A stretch of 64,000 bases of DNA from JAHEDH01 sp963753285 (GCA_963753285.1 CAVWBT010000003.1:186001-250000), one strand, 5' to 3'; positions 53,964 through 62,775 are shown, numbered from the stretch's first letter. Made by a program: numbers and translations. Notes: a model not told the origin generated them from the letters alone.

Positions 53964-54647
53964 TCAGAACCCGCTCGGTTGGGGCTCCCATTCGGACTTC
54001 GGGGCGTTGGACTCGAACTGCTCGACCGTGGGGCCGCCCAGGGCGAGCAGGCGGTTCCGACCGACGATGAAGGTCGCTATCAGCAACGCGATGGTCCCGG
54101 GCCAGCCGGTGGCCGCCCGGACGAAGCCGAGCGCGGTCGTCTGATCCGTCAGGAACAGCCAGATCTGCACTCCGGTCCGCACGGCGAAGAACCCCGCCCA
54201 CAGCCAGGTGACCCGGGCGTAGGCGGGCCGGACCGTCGGTTGCCAGTACCAGTCGAGGGGCCATTGCCTCGTCACCCAGCTCATGTAGGCGACCATCGGG
54301 CGCCGAACGGCGATCGAGATAACGGCGATCGCCGTCGTTGCGACGCCGGAGATGATCCCGGGGAGGAAGTAGTCCTGGGCGTCGCCGGAACGAAGTGCCA
54401 GGGCGATCGCCAACCCAGTACCGAACAGCCCCGACACGGCGTAGCGAAGGTCGTTGCGCCGGGCGAGCCTGACGAGGACGACCGCCACCGCGACGCCCAC
54501 TCCCGCATAGGCGGCGGCCGGCATCCCGGCGATGGCGTTGGCCAGAACGAAGACGATCGGAGCGACGATTCCGTCGACGATGCCGGCGCGCCCTTCCAGC
54601 AGGGAGCGCAGTTCGTCCTGGATCTCTCGTAGAGTCGTGTCTCCCAT
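53964..54647 (-). CDS. DUF3159 family membrane protein
   Basis: The product has 227 residues with about five membrane helices. Motifs RAGIVDGIVAPIVFVLAN, RPMVAYMSWVTRQWPLDWY and ARVTWLWAGFFAVRTGVQ are those of DUF3159, an actinobacteria-specific membrane family of unknown function. An upstream extension to 55058 is an antisense of the KAS III gene and is not used. It is divergent from the KAS III gene. Confidence 0.9.
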   Translation of the reverse strand: MGDTTLREIQDELRSLLEGRAGIVDGIVAPIVFVLANAIAGMPAAAYAGVGVAVAVVLVRLARRNDLRYAVSGLFGTGLAIALALRSGDAQDYFLPGIISGVATTAIAVISIAVRRPMVAYMSWVTRQWPLDWYWQPTVRPAYARVTWLWAGFFAVRTGVQIWLFLTDQTTALGFVRAATGWPGTIALLIATFIVGRNRLLALGGPTVEQFESNAPKSEWEPQPSGF

Positions 54648-54696
54648 CGGCGGGATCCTATGGGTGGCGGAGTGAAACCGGTAGAAGGAAATGAGG

Positions 54697-55758
54697 ATGC
54701 CGGCGGTGATCATCGGGACCGGGGTAGCGGTCCCACCGAACAAGGTGACGAACCACGACCTGGCGAAGATCATGGACACGTCCGACGAATGGATCCGTTC
54801 ACGCTCCGGTGTCGTCTCCCGCCGCTTCGTCGACCCGGGGATCGGGACGTCGGATCTCGCCACGGAGGCGGGGACCGCAGCGCTGGCATCCGCGGGTCTC
54901 GGGCCAGATGACGTCGATGCCCTCATCACGGCGACCATGACACCGGACCTCACCAATCCTGGCATCGCCGGGCTGGTACAGAACAAGATGGGTCTCGGCC
55001 ACATCCCGGTCTTCGACATTCGCCAGCAGTGCTCGGGTTTCCTGTACGCCCTGGACATGGCCGACGCGTTGATCGGTTCGGGTAAGGCCGAGACGGTGGC
55101 GGTGATCGGCGCCGAGGTGCACGCCGGCTATCTCCCCTGGGGTGCCACCTGGGACATCGTCTTGGGCAAGACGGATCGCGAGCCGACACCCGAGGAGTAC
55201 TCCCGCAACACCGAACACCGCGCTTGGAGCGTGCTCTTCGGAGATGGCGCAGGAGCGATGGTGTTGCAGCGATCGGACGCAGCCGATGTCGGCTTCCTCA
55301 GTTCCAGCCTCCACACCGACGGCGAGCATTTCGAGCTGATCATCGTGCCTGGCCTGGGGTCGCTCCAGCGGCCGTTCGCCTCCGAAGCCCAGCTCCAGGC
55401 CGGCCTTCACATGCCCCGCATGGACGGAGGAGGGCTCTACCGCCAGGCGGTGCGGCTCATGCCAGACTCGATCAAACTGGCGCTCGACGACGCCGGACTC
55501 GAAGTCGACGACCTGGGCGTCGTGATCGCCCACCAGGCCAACGAGCGCATCCTCGCAGGGGTCCGCAAGCAGCTCGGCGTCGACGAAGAGCTGGTGCCGT
55601 CCAACATCGACCATTGGGGCAACACCACCGCAGGGACCCTCCCGATCCTGTTCCACGAACTGTGGGAGCAGGGCCGGATGGAAGCCGGTTCGATCACCTG
55701 CTTCACCGCCTTCGGCGCCGGCGCCCACTGGGGCGCCATGCTCTACCGCCATCCATGA
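54697..55758 (+). CDS. 3-oxoacyl-ACP synthase III (FabH-like)
   Basis: The product has 353 residues. The KAS III triad is complete: Cys112 (DIRQQCSGFLYAL), His279 (VIAHQANERI) and Asn309 (HWGNTTAGT). A loop insertion around residues 150-175 (KTDREPTPEEYSRNTEHRAW) distinguishes it from E. coli FabH and is seen in other KAS III-like enzymes, so the donor acyl group may be unusual. ATG 54697 fits the RBS AGAAGGA better than ATG 54691. The family starts fatty-acid or polyketide chains by condensation of acyl-CoA with malonyl-ACP. Confidence 0.92.
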   Translation: MPAVIIGTGVAVPPNKVTNHDLAKIMDTSDEWIRSRSGVVSRRFVDPGIGTSDLATEAGTAALASAGLGPDDVDALITATMTPDLTNPGIAGLVQNKMGLGHIPVFDIRQQCSGFLYALDMADALIGSGKAETVAVIGAEVHAGYLPWGATWDIVLGKTDREPTPEEYSRNTEHRAWSVLFGDGAGAMVLQRSDAADVGFLSSSLHTDGEHFELIIVPGLGSLQRPFASEAQLQAGLHMPRMDGGGLYRQAVRLMPDSIKLALDDAGLEVDDLGVVIAHQANERILAGVRKQLGVDEELVPSNIDHWGNTTAGTLPILFHELWEQGRMEAGSITCFTAFGAGAHWGAMLYRHP

Positions 55759-55793
55759 GGAGTTCGATATCCAAGGGGTCGACGCTCCCGAAA

Positions 55794-56014
55794 GGAGTTC
55801 TTGTTGCGCAGCTCCCGAACCTGCGAGCGATCGGCCGAGCTCTGGTTGGGCGGAGTGACAAGAACGACGGAACGCACTTCAGAGCCTTGGCGCACGACCC
55901 GCAGGACGCGGCTCTGAGCCTCCAAAGCACCGATCCTCGATCTTCTTGTTGCAGGGCGCTCTCAAAGAAGCACGAGAACAACCGCCGCCCGTCCTCCGTC
56001 CCTGCGACAAGAAG
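55794..56014. other. Structured intergenic region with repeated TTCTTGTYGC stems
   Basis: Two stem-loops share the same arms: GTTCTTGTTGC (55797-55807) with GTGACAAGAAC (55855-55865), and CTTCTTGTTGCAGGG (55942-55956) with CCCTGCGACAAGAAG (56000-56014; one G-U pair). A third stem, CAGAGCC (55880-55886) with GGCTCTG (55910-55916), lies between them. No gene is supported in 55759-56045, between convergent genes. Confidence 0.6.
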
Positions 56015-56045
56015 GCACGTCTACCAATCGAAGCGTGGGCCTGCG

Positions 56046-57188
56046 TCAGTCGAGCAGGTCCCATTCGACGCCGTCGGGGGTGTCACGGACCTCGACGCCC
56101 AACTCGACGAGTCGGTTGCGGATCACGTCCGACTCGTCGTAGCGCTTGGCTTCCCGGGCTTGCTTGCGCAGCTCGAGCATCGCCTCGACGTAACCACCGA
56201 CCACCTCGCGGGGATCCTGCACGCCGGATCTGGCCGCCTCGCCGAGCTCGACGATCACCGACCGCAGGGCCGCACGATCACCTTCACCGATGAAGACCTC
56301 CCGTTCGACCTCCAGCGCCGCCTCGACAGCACCGTCGATGTCACCGTCCTCGAGCGCAGCGGCGAATCCTGGTGCCGTGGGCGCCACGGCGTCCACCGAT
56401 CCCGCGTATGCGCCTCCCAGGATCTCCGCCGCCTTCTCGAGTTCAATGGTGTCACCCGCCTCGAGAGTGACGAGATCCGTCCCCCGCAACACGGCGCTCG
56501 AGGCTCCGGACACCACGAGCGTGCCCCGACCGAAGTCGATCGTCACCGCCGTGTGCTCATCGATCCCGAGGATTCCGTGTTCGAGTTCGGCTTCGAGCTT
56601 CGACAGCCTGCGCTCACCGATATAGCAGCGGCTGGTGTCGTGATTGCCCCCATCGGTGTTGTTCCAGTGGGGGACGACGGTCATCGGCAGCCCGAAGGCA
56701 GATGAGAGATCCAACCCATCAAGCCAATACGGGTCGGCACCGGCCTTGTACATCTCGTACACGGGAATCGTCTTCAATCCCGCTGTGAGCGCAGCGGCCG
56801 ATGCCATCACGATCGCCCCGCCGTTGGCGACCACCTCGCGCATGGCCGGAGCCATGCCGGCCGACTGCCAGATCCCCAGCGCGTAGGAGGGCGACCCGGG
56901 CCCGGCGAAGACGTACTTGGCCCGACGAACCGTTGCCAGCGTCCGCTCGGATGTGGCGGCTCCGGCATTGGACGTCCGCAGCGACGCCACCACGGTGGGC
57001 TTGCGGAGCGACACGTCGAAGAACTCGACGATCTTCTCGGTGAGCACGTCGACGTTCTCTTGAAATCCGAATGGCGTGTCGAGCAACACCACCTCGGAGG
57101 CGCCCACGGCCTCCAGTGTCTTGCGATGCGTGGAAACCATGGTCGGTGCCAGCTCTCCCGAGCCCATGAGCACCAGTCGGCCCGCCAT
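56046..57188 (-). CDS. Peptidase S51/cyanophycinase-like domain fused to a CysRS-like C-terminal domain
   Basis: The product has 380 residues. Residues 1-240 form a class-I amidotransferase-like fold with the peptidase S51 motifs: FAGPGSPSYAL, GGAIVMASAAALTAG (candidate nucleophile Ser130) and VVPHWNNTD (His174). Residues ~270-378 resemble the DALR and tail domains of cysteinyl-tRNA synthetase (FAAALEDGDIDGAVEAALE, REAKRYDESDVIRNRLVELG, RDTPDGVEW), without any catalytic core. The stop overlaps the start of the alpha/beta hydrolase gene upstream (TGATG). Biological role unknown; the fusion is clear. Confidence 0.8.
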   Translation of the reverse strand: MAGRLVLMGSGELAPTMVSTHRKTLEAVGASEVVLLDTPFGFQENVDVLTEKIVEFFDVSLRKPTVVASLRTSNAGAATSERTLATVRRAKYVFAGPGSPSYALGIWQSAGMAPAMREVVANGGAIVMASAAALTAGLKTIPVYEMYKAGADPYWLDGLDLSSAFGLPMTVVPHWNNTDGGNHDTSRCYIGERRLSKLEAELEHGILGIDEHTAVTIDFGRGTLVVSGASSAVLRGTDLVTLEAGDTIELEKAAEILGGAYAGSVDAVAPTAPGFAAALEDGDIDGAVEAALEVEREVFIGEGDRAALRSVIVELGEAARSGVQDPREVVGGYVEAMLELRKQAREAKRYDESDVIRNRLVELGVEVRDTPDGVEWDLLD

Positions 57189-58018
57189 CAGATGCCCCCA
57201 GCGAACGCCGACATGAGATCGGCGACCAACTCGGGGTGCTGGGCGTGGACGTCGTGATGCGCGTCCATCCAGGTGAGCCGGCCGTCGGCGAGGGCGGTCA
57301 CGAAGGTGTCGACCCGCTCTTCCCGGCCCGGCTCCGACCGGCCGACGGCCAGTACGAGAGCGGGAACCCCCACCTCACCGGCGGCCTCGTCGGGCCGGTG
57401 CTCCCACAGGTGACGGAGGATCCGCATGTGGTTGGAGCGAGAGAGGCGTGCTCGAACGTGACCGTCGACCGTCTCGAAGTTGGCGAGCTGGCCTGCGATC
57501 CCACTCTGGGGCCAATCGGCGAATCTCGTCTTCGACATCGTCTCCATCTGCTCCATCGTGAACCCGGTGAAGTCCGGCGGCGCCAGGGCTGCCCGCGCGT
57601 CGGCCCAGACCGGGAAGGTGTCGGCCAACTGAATGAACCCGCCGTCGACGCAGACGATTCCCGATACGAGGTCGGGATGGCGCCTGGCGAGCTCGACCAC
57701 GACGTTGCCGCCCCACGATTGCCCGGCGACGACGGCCGGCCTCCCGAGCGCCTTCTCGATCACTGCGGCGAGGTCATCCGCCACGGTCTCGAAGTCGTAT
57801 CCGTCGTCGGGTTTCGAAGATCTCCCGTGACCACGTTGGTCGACGGCGATGGAGGCGTGACCGAGCTCGGCGAGACGGTCACCGACACCGTCCCAGAGCC
57901 GGGCGTTCGAGGCGAGCCCGTGGACCAGTACGAACGCTCGCATGTCCGGTCGTGCATCCCTGGCGATCACCGACAGATCGACGCCGGGAGCGACGGTCAC
58001 AGTCCGCTGCGTCACCAT
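57188..58018 (-). CDS. Alpha/beta-hydrolase family protein
   Basis: The product has 276 residues. HGLASNARLWDGV (oxyanion region), DQRGHGRSSKPDDGYDFETVADDL, the nucleophile motif GQSWGGN (Ser near residue 100), an acid Asp and a late His (DAHHDVHAQHPE). A lid domain lies between the strands (~130-190). Similar enzymes hydrolyse esters or C-C bonds; substrate unknown. ATG 58018 is used; the stop overlaps the next gene start (TGATG), and the start overlaps the DUF427 stop by 7 bp, so three genes are coupled. Confidence 0.93.
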   Translation of the reverse strand: MVTQRTVTVAPGVDLSVIARDARPDMRAFVLVHGLASNARLWDGVGDRLAELGHASIAVDQRGHGRSSKPDDGYDFETVADDLAAVIEKALGRPAVVAGQSWGGNVVVELARRHPDLVSGIVCVDGGFIQLADTFPVWADARAALAPPDFTGFTMEQMETMSKTRFADWPQSGIAGQLANFETVDGHVRARLSRSNHMRILRHLWEHRPDEAAGEVGVPALVLAVGRSEPGREERVDTFVTALADGRLTWMDAHHDVHAQHPELVADLMSAFAGGI

Positions 58019-58512
58019 CCCCAAGTTCCGGGCTCGCCTTTGAAGGGCCCTGCGATCTCGTCGAGGATCCACCCTCCGTAGAAGTCACCGGCCTGGGGTC
58101 GCGCCACTTCGCCTCCCACCGTCGCCTCGTCGACCCGACCCGGATAGAACGAGACATATCCGGCGATCGATTCGAACGTGGGCGTCGGGCTCGGGTACGA
58201 CCAGGCCGCATTGACGGCGATCCGATCCCCGACCCGCACGGTCCAATACGCTGCCCGGCCCTTCCATTCGCACATCGAGGAGCCGGACTCGGCCTCGAGC
58301 AGATCGAGCCGCACGTCGTCGGGTGGGAGGTAGTAGCCGGGGGGATGGCTCGTCTCGAGCACTCGAACCGCACCCGTGGAAGACGCAACGACCTGACCAC
58401 CGAAACGGACCTCGACGAGGCGATCGTCTCGCTCCAGCGCTGGCGGGCGCGGATAGTCCCACACAGACTCCTGGCCGGGTCCTGGCTTTGCTGGTTTCGG
58501 GCGTCGAATCAT
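58012..58512 (-). CDS. DUF427 family protein
   Basis: The product has 166 residues. DUF427 hallmarks are VWDYPRPPALER, FGGQVVASSTGAVRVLETSHPP, CEWKGRAAYWTV, YPSPTPTFESIAGYVSFYPG and the closing FYGGWILDEIAGPFKG. These small beta-rich proteins are common in actinobacteria; function unknown. First gene of the operon DUF427 - alpha/beta hydrolase - S51-like fusion. Confidence 0.95.
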   Translation of the reverse strand: MIRRPKPAKPGPGQESVWDYPRPPALERDDRLVEVRFGGQVVASSTGAVRVLETSHPPGYYLPPDDVRLDLLEAESGSSMCEWKGRAAYWTVRVGDRIAVNAAWSYPSPTPTFESIAGYVSFYPGRVDEATVGGEVARPQAGDFYGGWILDEIAGPFKGEPGTWGW

Positions 58513-58575
58513 GATTTCACGTCTCGCGGGGAGACGGCGACCATACCGTTCACATCGAGCAACGAGGAGTCGACC

Positions 58576-58896
58576 ATGACGGCCATCCGCACCGTGTCTG
58601 CGCTGGGAGTGGCAGCAATGACGATCGCGCTGATCATCGGGTTCACCACCGGCGACTTCTCGGGCGAGGGCGGCCAGATCCTCGATCTCATCTGGGGCCG
58701 CGTCACGCTCATAGACCTCTACGTCGGAATCGCCATCTTCGGTGTGTTCGTCGTCTGGCGTGAGCGGTCGGTGGGAGTCTCGATCGCCTGGCTGATCTCA
58801 TTCGTGGTCCTGGGGAACCTGACCACCGCCCTCTACGTGCTCGTGGCGAGCCTGCGGGCGACTTCGGTCGAGGAGCTGTTGACACCCGTCCGCTGA
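58576..58896 (+). CDS. DUF1475-like membrane protein
   Basis: The product has 106 residues with three membrane helices. The motif WGRVTLIDLYVGIAIFGVFV followed by SIAWLISFVVLGNLTTALYVL matches DUF1475-type proteins. Function unknown. RBS GAGGAG lies before ATG 58576. It ends 42 bp before the sigma-factor gene, which has its own promoter in that gap. Confidence 0.8.
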   Translation: MTAIRTVSALGVAAMTIALIIGFTTGDFSGEGGQILDLIWGRVTLIDLYVGIAIFGVFVVWRERSVGVSIAWLISFVVLGNLTTALYVLVASLRATSVEELLTPVR

Positions 58897-58903
58897 GAAC
58901 GCT

Positions 58904-58931
58904 TCATCCGGCTGGACGGCGCGCTCCGAAG
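58904..58931 (+). promoter_or_regulatory. SigK-like promoter of the ECF sigma gene
   Basis: TCATCC (58904-58909), 16 bp, CCGAAG (58926-58931), ending 7 bp before the GTG start at 58939. Close to the remembered SigK consensus CCATCC-N16/17-CCGAAT, implying autoregulation. It closely resembles the site at 27758-27784, including GCTGG and GCT in the spacer. Confidence 0.55.
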
Positions 58932-58938
58932 AAGGGCT

Positions 58939-59586
58939 GTGCAGACCGCAACCGCCCAGGTTTACGACTTCCCCACCAGGGGTACACCTTCGCTCGTGGA
59001 AACGACGTACACGGTGTCCCCATCGCCATTCGCCGATCACAGCGACCACGAACTGGTCGCCGTCATCGCCTCCCGCCGACCCAGCAGCGAGGCCGCGCTG
59101 GAAGAGACCTACCAGCGACACGGCGACGCCGTGTTCGGGCTCGCCCTCCGGGTCCTGCACGACCGGGTGCTCGCAGAGGACGTTGCCCAAGACGTCTTCC
59201 TGTCGCTGTGGCGCAAGCCCGAGCGATTCGATCCGAACCGGGGCAAGCTCCGCACCTTCCTGCTGACGATGGCGCACAGCCGGTCAGTGGATCGGGTGCG
59301 GTCGGAGCAGTCCAGGCGGGCCCGTGAAGAGCGCGAACACCTCAAGGTCGTCCGCTCGACGCCATCGATCGAAGACGAGGTGATCGACATGCACATGGCA
59401 GAGAACGTCCGACGAGCACTCGATACGCTCTCGTTCGACGAGCGGCGTGCCATCGAGCTCGCCTACTTCGGCGGACAGTCGTACCGGCAGGTTGCCGTGA
59501 CGCTCCAACAACCTGAAGGCACCGTCAAGAGCAGGATCCGGTCCGGGATGAAGCAACTGGGGCGGGTTCTCGAGCAACACCGATGA
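58939..59586 (+). CDS. sigK: ECF sigma factor, SigK-like
   Basis: The product has 215 residues. Sigma-70 region 2 is LALRVLHDRVLAEDVAQDVFLSLWRKPERFDP, given here by its landmarks AEDVAQDVF and SLWRKPERFDP, followed by region 4 (LSFDERRAIELAYFGGQSYRQVA and EGTVKSRIRSGMKQL). The partner gene, overlapping by 4 bp, is an RskA-type anti-sigma. It would direct RNA polymerase to the promoters at 58904 and 27758. The start is GTG with weak RBS or leaderless. The SigK subgroup call rests on the RskA partner and the promoter motif. Confidence 0.85.
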   Translation: MQTATAQVYDFPTRGTPSLVETTYTVSPSPFADHSDHELVAVIASRRPSSEAALEETYQRHGDAVFGLALRVLHDRVLAEDVAQDVFLSLWRKPERFDPNRGKLRTFLLTMAHSRSVDRVRSEQSRRAREEREHLKVVRSTPSIEDEVIDMHMAENVRRALDTLSFDERRAIELAYFGGQSYRQVAVTLQQPEGTVKSRIRSGMKQLGRVLEQHR

Positions 59587-60341
59587 CAGACCACGACGAC
59601 ATACGAAGTCTTCTCGGCGTGTATGCGCTGGATGCGATCGACGATCCCGACGAACTCCGATCGGTAGAGCTCCACCTCACCGGATGCGCCGAATGTCGCG
59701 CCGAGGTGGACGCCCACCGCTCCGTGACATCCGCGATGGCGGAAGCCGAACTGGAAGCTCCACCGGGACTGTGGGCCCGGATCGAAGGCGGACTCGAAAC
59801 CGAGACGGCTGAGCCCGTCGTGAGGCGATGGCAGCTGCAAAACGTCACCTCGATCGCGGCCATCGCCGCCGTCGCCGCTGCGATCGGCATGGGCGCGTTG
59901 TGGTCGTCCGCCAATGAGAACGTGACCGACCTGCGACAACGAGTCGACCAACTCGAGGCGGCCGTAGCACAGGCCGAGGCGGAGATCGACGCCGTTGAGC
60001 CCGTGGATCTCGCCATCGAGCGCGCTCGATCCGCCGGAACCGCGCTCGAGGTGACGATCTCGGGTGACATCGGCACGGGCACCGCCATCGTGCTGCCGGA
60101 CGGTCAGGGTTGGCTGACCGACCTGTCCTACGAGCCGCTCGACCCGTCGCGTACCTATCAGCTCTGGGCGATCCAGGACGGGACCGTGATCAGCGCAGGT
60201 GTGTTCGGCTCGGATCCGACAACGGTCTCGTTCCACGTCGACGCAGACCGACTCGACGGGTTGGTGATCACCGTCGAGGAAGCAGGCGGCGTCGTGTCGT
60301 CCGGTAACCCGGCCGCCGCAGCATGGCTCGCCGACGCATGA
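59583..60341 (+). CDS. rskA: Anti-sigma-K factor RskA-like
   Basis: The product has 252 residues. An N-terminal anti-sigma domain carries His31-x3-Cys35-x2-Cys38 (HLTGCAEC), one membrane helix (~85-103), a coiled coil (NENVTDLRQRVDQLEAAVAQA) and the RskA C-terminal extracytoplasmic domain (DPSRTYQLWAIQDGTVISAGVF). It holds the ECF sigma factor inactive at the membrane until released. The start overlaps the sigma stop (ATGA). The Zn-binding His/Cys residues suggest redox or metal sensitivity. Confidence 0.93.
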   Translation: MTDHDDIRSLLGVYALDAIDDPDELRSVELHLTGCAECRAEVDAHRSVTSAMAEAELEAPPGLWARIEGGLETETAEPVVRRWQLQNVTSIAAIAAVAAAIGMGALWSSANENVTDLRQRVDQLEAAVAQAEAEIDAVEPVDLAIERARSAGTALEVTISGDIGTGTAIVLPDGQGWLTDLSYEPLDPSRTYQLWAIQDGTVISAGVFGSDPTTVSFHVDADRLDGLVITVEEAGGVVSSGNPAAAAWLADA

Positions 60342-60397
60342 GACCCGCCGGATCCCCCGGCACACGATGATTCGGCCGACGAGATGAACAGGATCTC

Positions 60398-61741
60398 ATG
60401 AGTGCAATGGTGTGGTTCCGGCGCGATCTGCGACTCGACGACAACCCTGCGTGGAGTGCTGCGACCCGAACCGGCGCCGAGGTGACCCCGGTGTTCGTGA
60501 TCGATCCCGAGCTGTGGGATCGAGTGTCGTCACAGAAGAGAGCGATGCTGGCCGCCAGCCTGAGGGCGCTCGACGACTCGCTTGCTGCGCAAGATGGTCG
60601 GCTGTACGTCCGTCGCGGGCGTCCAGAACAGGTCTTGCCAGAGTTGGTCGAGCGCTGGGGCATCGGGCACGTCCATTGGAACGCCGACTACACGCCCTAC
60701 GCACGCCGCCGGGACGAACCGATCGCCTCGACCCTCCCGGTGACCAGACATCACGGGCAGGTGGTCCACCAGCCCGGGTCGATACGGACGAACGACGGCG
60801 GCCGCTACCAGGTGTTCACCCCGTTCTATCGACGATGGACGGACGCGCCGATCTCGACCACACCGCCACCGGCGCCCATGCGCGTCCGATCCGATCCGGG
60901 CGATGGGGTCCCAGACACGGACGCCGCCCCCATCAGAGCCGGCGAGGCCGGTGCGCTCGAACGGCTGGAGCAGTTCGTCGAGCGCGTCGACGCGTACCCC
61001 GCCGAACGGGACCGCCCCGATCTCGACACGACGAGCAGGCTGTCCATCGACCTGAAGTTCGGCACGATCGGCCCTCGGACGATCATCGACAGGCTCGGGA
61101 CTCACACGCCGGGGCGGGAAGCGTTCGTGCGTCAGCTGGCATGGCGCGACTTCTACGCCGATCTGCTCGACGAGACGCCCGAGTCGGTGGACCAGGCGTT
61201 GCGACCGGACTACCGATCGATCGAATGGGAAGACGACCCCGAAGGTCTCGAAGCGTGGAAGGATGGCAAGACCGGGTACCCGATCGTCGACGCCGGCATG
61301 CGCCAGCTTCGGGCGGAGGGCTGGATGCACAACCGGGTGCGGATGATCGCGGCGTCCTTTCTCGTCAAGGACCTCCTCATCGACTGGCGAATGGGCGAAC
61401 GCCACTTCCGACACCTGCTGCTCGATGCCGATGTGGCCTCCAACGTCGGCAACTGGCAATGGGCGGCGGGCACCGGCGCCGACGCGGCGCCCTACTTCCG
61501 GATCTTCAACCCCGTCACACAGTCGAAGAAGTTCGACCCGGACGGTGACTACATCCGCCGCTGGGTCCCCGAGTTGATCGAGGTGGCGGCCCCTCACATC
61601 CATGCGCCCTGGGACGCGCCTCCCCTCGAGCTCGCCGCGGCCGGGGTCATCCTCGGCGACACGTATCCCCACCCGATCGTCGATCACGCCCTCGCAAGGG
61701 AGCGGACGCTTGCGAGGTATCAACGGGGTCTCGGACGCTGA
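60398..61741 (+). CDS. phr: Deoxyribodipyrimidine photolyase
   Basis: The product has 447 residues. N-terminal antenna domain (MVWFRRDLRLDDNPAW), FAD domain with WHNRVRM-like stretch GWMHNRVRMIAASFLVKDL, and DADVASNVGNWQWAAGTGADA plus FRIFNPVTQSKKFDP, the class I CPD photolyase signature. It repairs UV-induced pyrimidine dimers with blue light. It lies 56 bp after rskA on the same strand, so co-transcription is possible. A WhiB gene follows 79 bp later. Confidence 0.97.
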   Translation: MSAMVWFRRDLRLDDNPAWSAATRTGAEVTPVFVIDPELWDRVSSQKRAMLAASLRALDDSLAAQDGRLYVRRGRPEQVLPELVERWGIGHVHWNADYTPYARRRDEPIASTLPVTRHHGQVVHQPGSIRTNDGGRYQVFTPFYRRWTDAPISTTPPPAPMRVRSDPGDGVPDTDAAPIRAGEAGALERLEQFVERVDAYPAERDRPDLDTTSRLSIDLKFGTIGPRTIIDRLGTHTPGREAFVRQLAWRDFYADLLDETPESVDQALRPDYRSIEWEDDPEGLEAWKDGKTGYPIVDAGMRQLRAEGWMHNRVRMIAASFLVKDLLIDWRMGERHFRHLLLDADVASNVGNWQWAAGTGADAAPYFRIFNPVTQSKKFDPDGDYIRRWVPELIEVAAPHIHAPWDAPPLELAAAGVILGDTYPHPIVDHALARERTLARYQRGLGR

Positions 61742-61820
61742 GAAGAATCCCGGAATCCTCGGTTTGGGGTGCGGAGTGACGGGGTACATCACGCGCAGGC
61801 CCGGATCGAAGAGGAGCGCC

Positions 61821-62123
61821 ATGTCAACCAAGCAGTACGACCCGTACCTGGGTGAAGAGGTCATCGTCCTCGAGTGGCGGGACCTCGCAGCATGTGCCGG
61901 CCACGACCCATCCATCTTCTTCCCTGCGGGCGAGACCGGCCCTGCCGCCGAGCAGATCAGGCAGGCAAAAGAGATCTGCGGGACCTGCGAGGTCACCGAG
62001 GACTGCCTGACGTACGCCGTCGAGACGAATCAGGTCTCGGGGATCTGGGGTGGGCTGACCGAAGACGAACGACGCCCGGTTCGCCGTCGCTGGCTCTCCG
62101 ATCGGCGCCGCCGGGTGGGCTGA
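61821..62123 (+). CDS. WhiB-family iron-sulfur regulator
   Basis: The product has 100 residues with the four conserved cysteines Cys25, Cys53, Cys56 and Cys62 (CGTCEVTEDC) and the GIWGG turn (residues 74-78), followed by a basic tail RRRWLSDRRRRVG. WhiB proteins hold a 4Fe-4S cluster and act with sigma-A in stress and redox responses; they are restricted to actinobacteria. RBS GAGGAG precedes ATG 61821. Subgroup not determined. Confidence 0.97.
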   Translation: MSTKQYDPYLGEEVIVLEWRDLAACAGHDPSIFFPAGETGPAAEQIRQAKEICGTCEVTEDCLTYAVETNQVSGIWGGLTEDERRPVRRRWLSDRRRRVG

Positions 62124-62160
62124 CCAGCCTACGATTCGTTCACCTCGCCGACGGGTGAAC

Positions 62161-62775
62161 ATGGATCACGACATCACAATCGCCCTGCAGCAGCTCTCTC
62201 GTATGCGGGGCATGAACGCCCTGTACCACCGGCAGTTCTTCTCCGACGTCCGCTTCACCACGGTCACCGTTCTCGGACTGTTCGTTGCAGGTGCGGCCGT
62301 CGATCGATGGCTTTTCCTGGCCGTCCCCTTCGTTGCACTCCTGGGTGCGGCCTCGACCGCCTTCGACGCCTCATACCTCATCTTCTCCCGGCAGTACGCC
62401 ACCAGACTCGAGCGCTTCATCAACGAACGGACCGGCTCGAACGTCCTGGTCGCCCACGAGCTCGAAGACGCCTACCTCTTCCCGATCGATCGCACCAAGA
62501 TCGTGACGCTCCGCTTCGGAACCGACTTCAGCTGGTTCGGCTTCATGACCGCGTTCTACACCCTCCTCGGTGTCGCCGCATACTTGACCGGTCTCGCCCT
62601 GTCACTCGATGTCCTCTCGGACTCGGGGCGGGCCGACGTCGGGTTTGCCTACCTCGTGACACTCGCGGCGTTCACCCTGGGTTCACTGGCCGTCGGCGCT
62701 TGGTGGTTCGTCGGCGGGACCGGTGAAGCGCGCCTCAAGACCGTGCTGGATCACCGGTTCGGGGCCACTCGATGA
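62161..62775 (+). CDS. Integral membrane protein of unknown function
   Basis: The product has 204 residues with four membrane helices in two pairs (~33-52/55-75 and ~130-150/165-190), separated by a charged cytoplasmic region (RQYATRLERFINERTG, DAYLFPIDRTKIVTLRFG). No family recognised. The ATG start overlaps a possible GTG at 62155. Its last codons overlap the corA start (ATGA), so it is coupled to the Mg transporter. Confidence 0.7.
   Translation: MDHDITIALQQLSRMRGMNALYHRQFFSDVRFTTVTVLGLFVAGAAVDRWLFLAVPFVALLGAASTAFDASYLIFSRQYATRLERFINERTGSNVLVAHELEDAYLFPIDRTKIVTLRFGTDFSWFGFMTAFYTLLGVAAYLTGLALSLDVLSDSGRADVGFAYLVTLAAFTLGSLAVGAWWFVGGTGEARLKTVLDHRFGATR

Noticed and set aside
60530..61996. 488-residue minus-strand frame across the photolyase gene
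   Set aside because: Antisense shadow; the plus strand is a complete photolyase.
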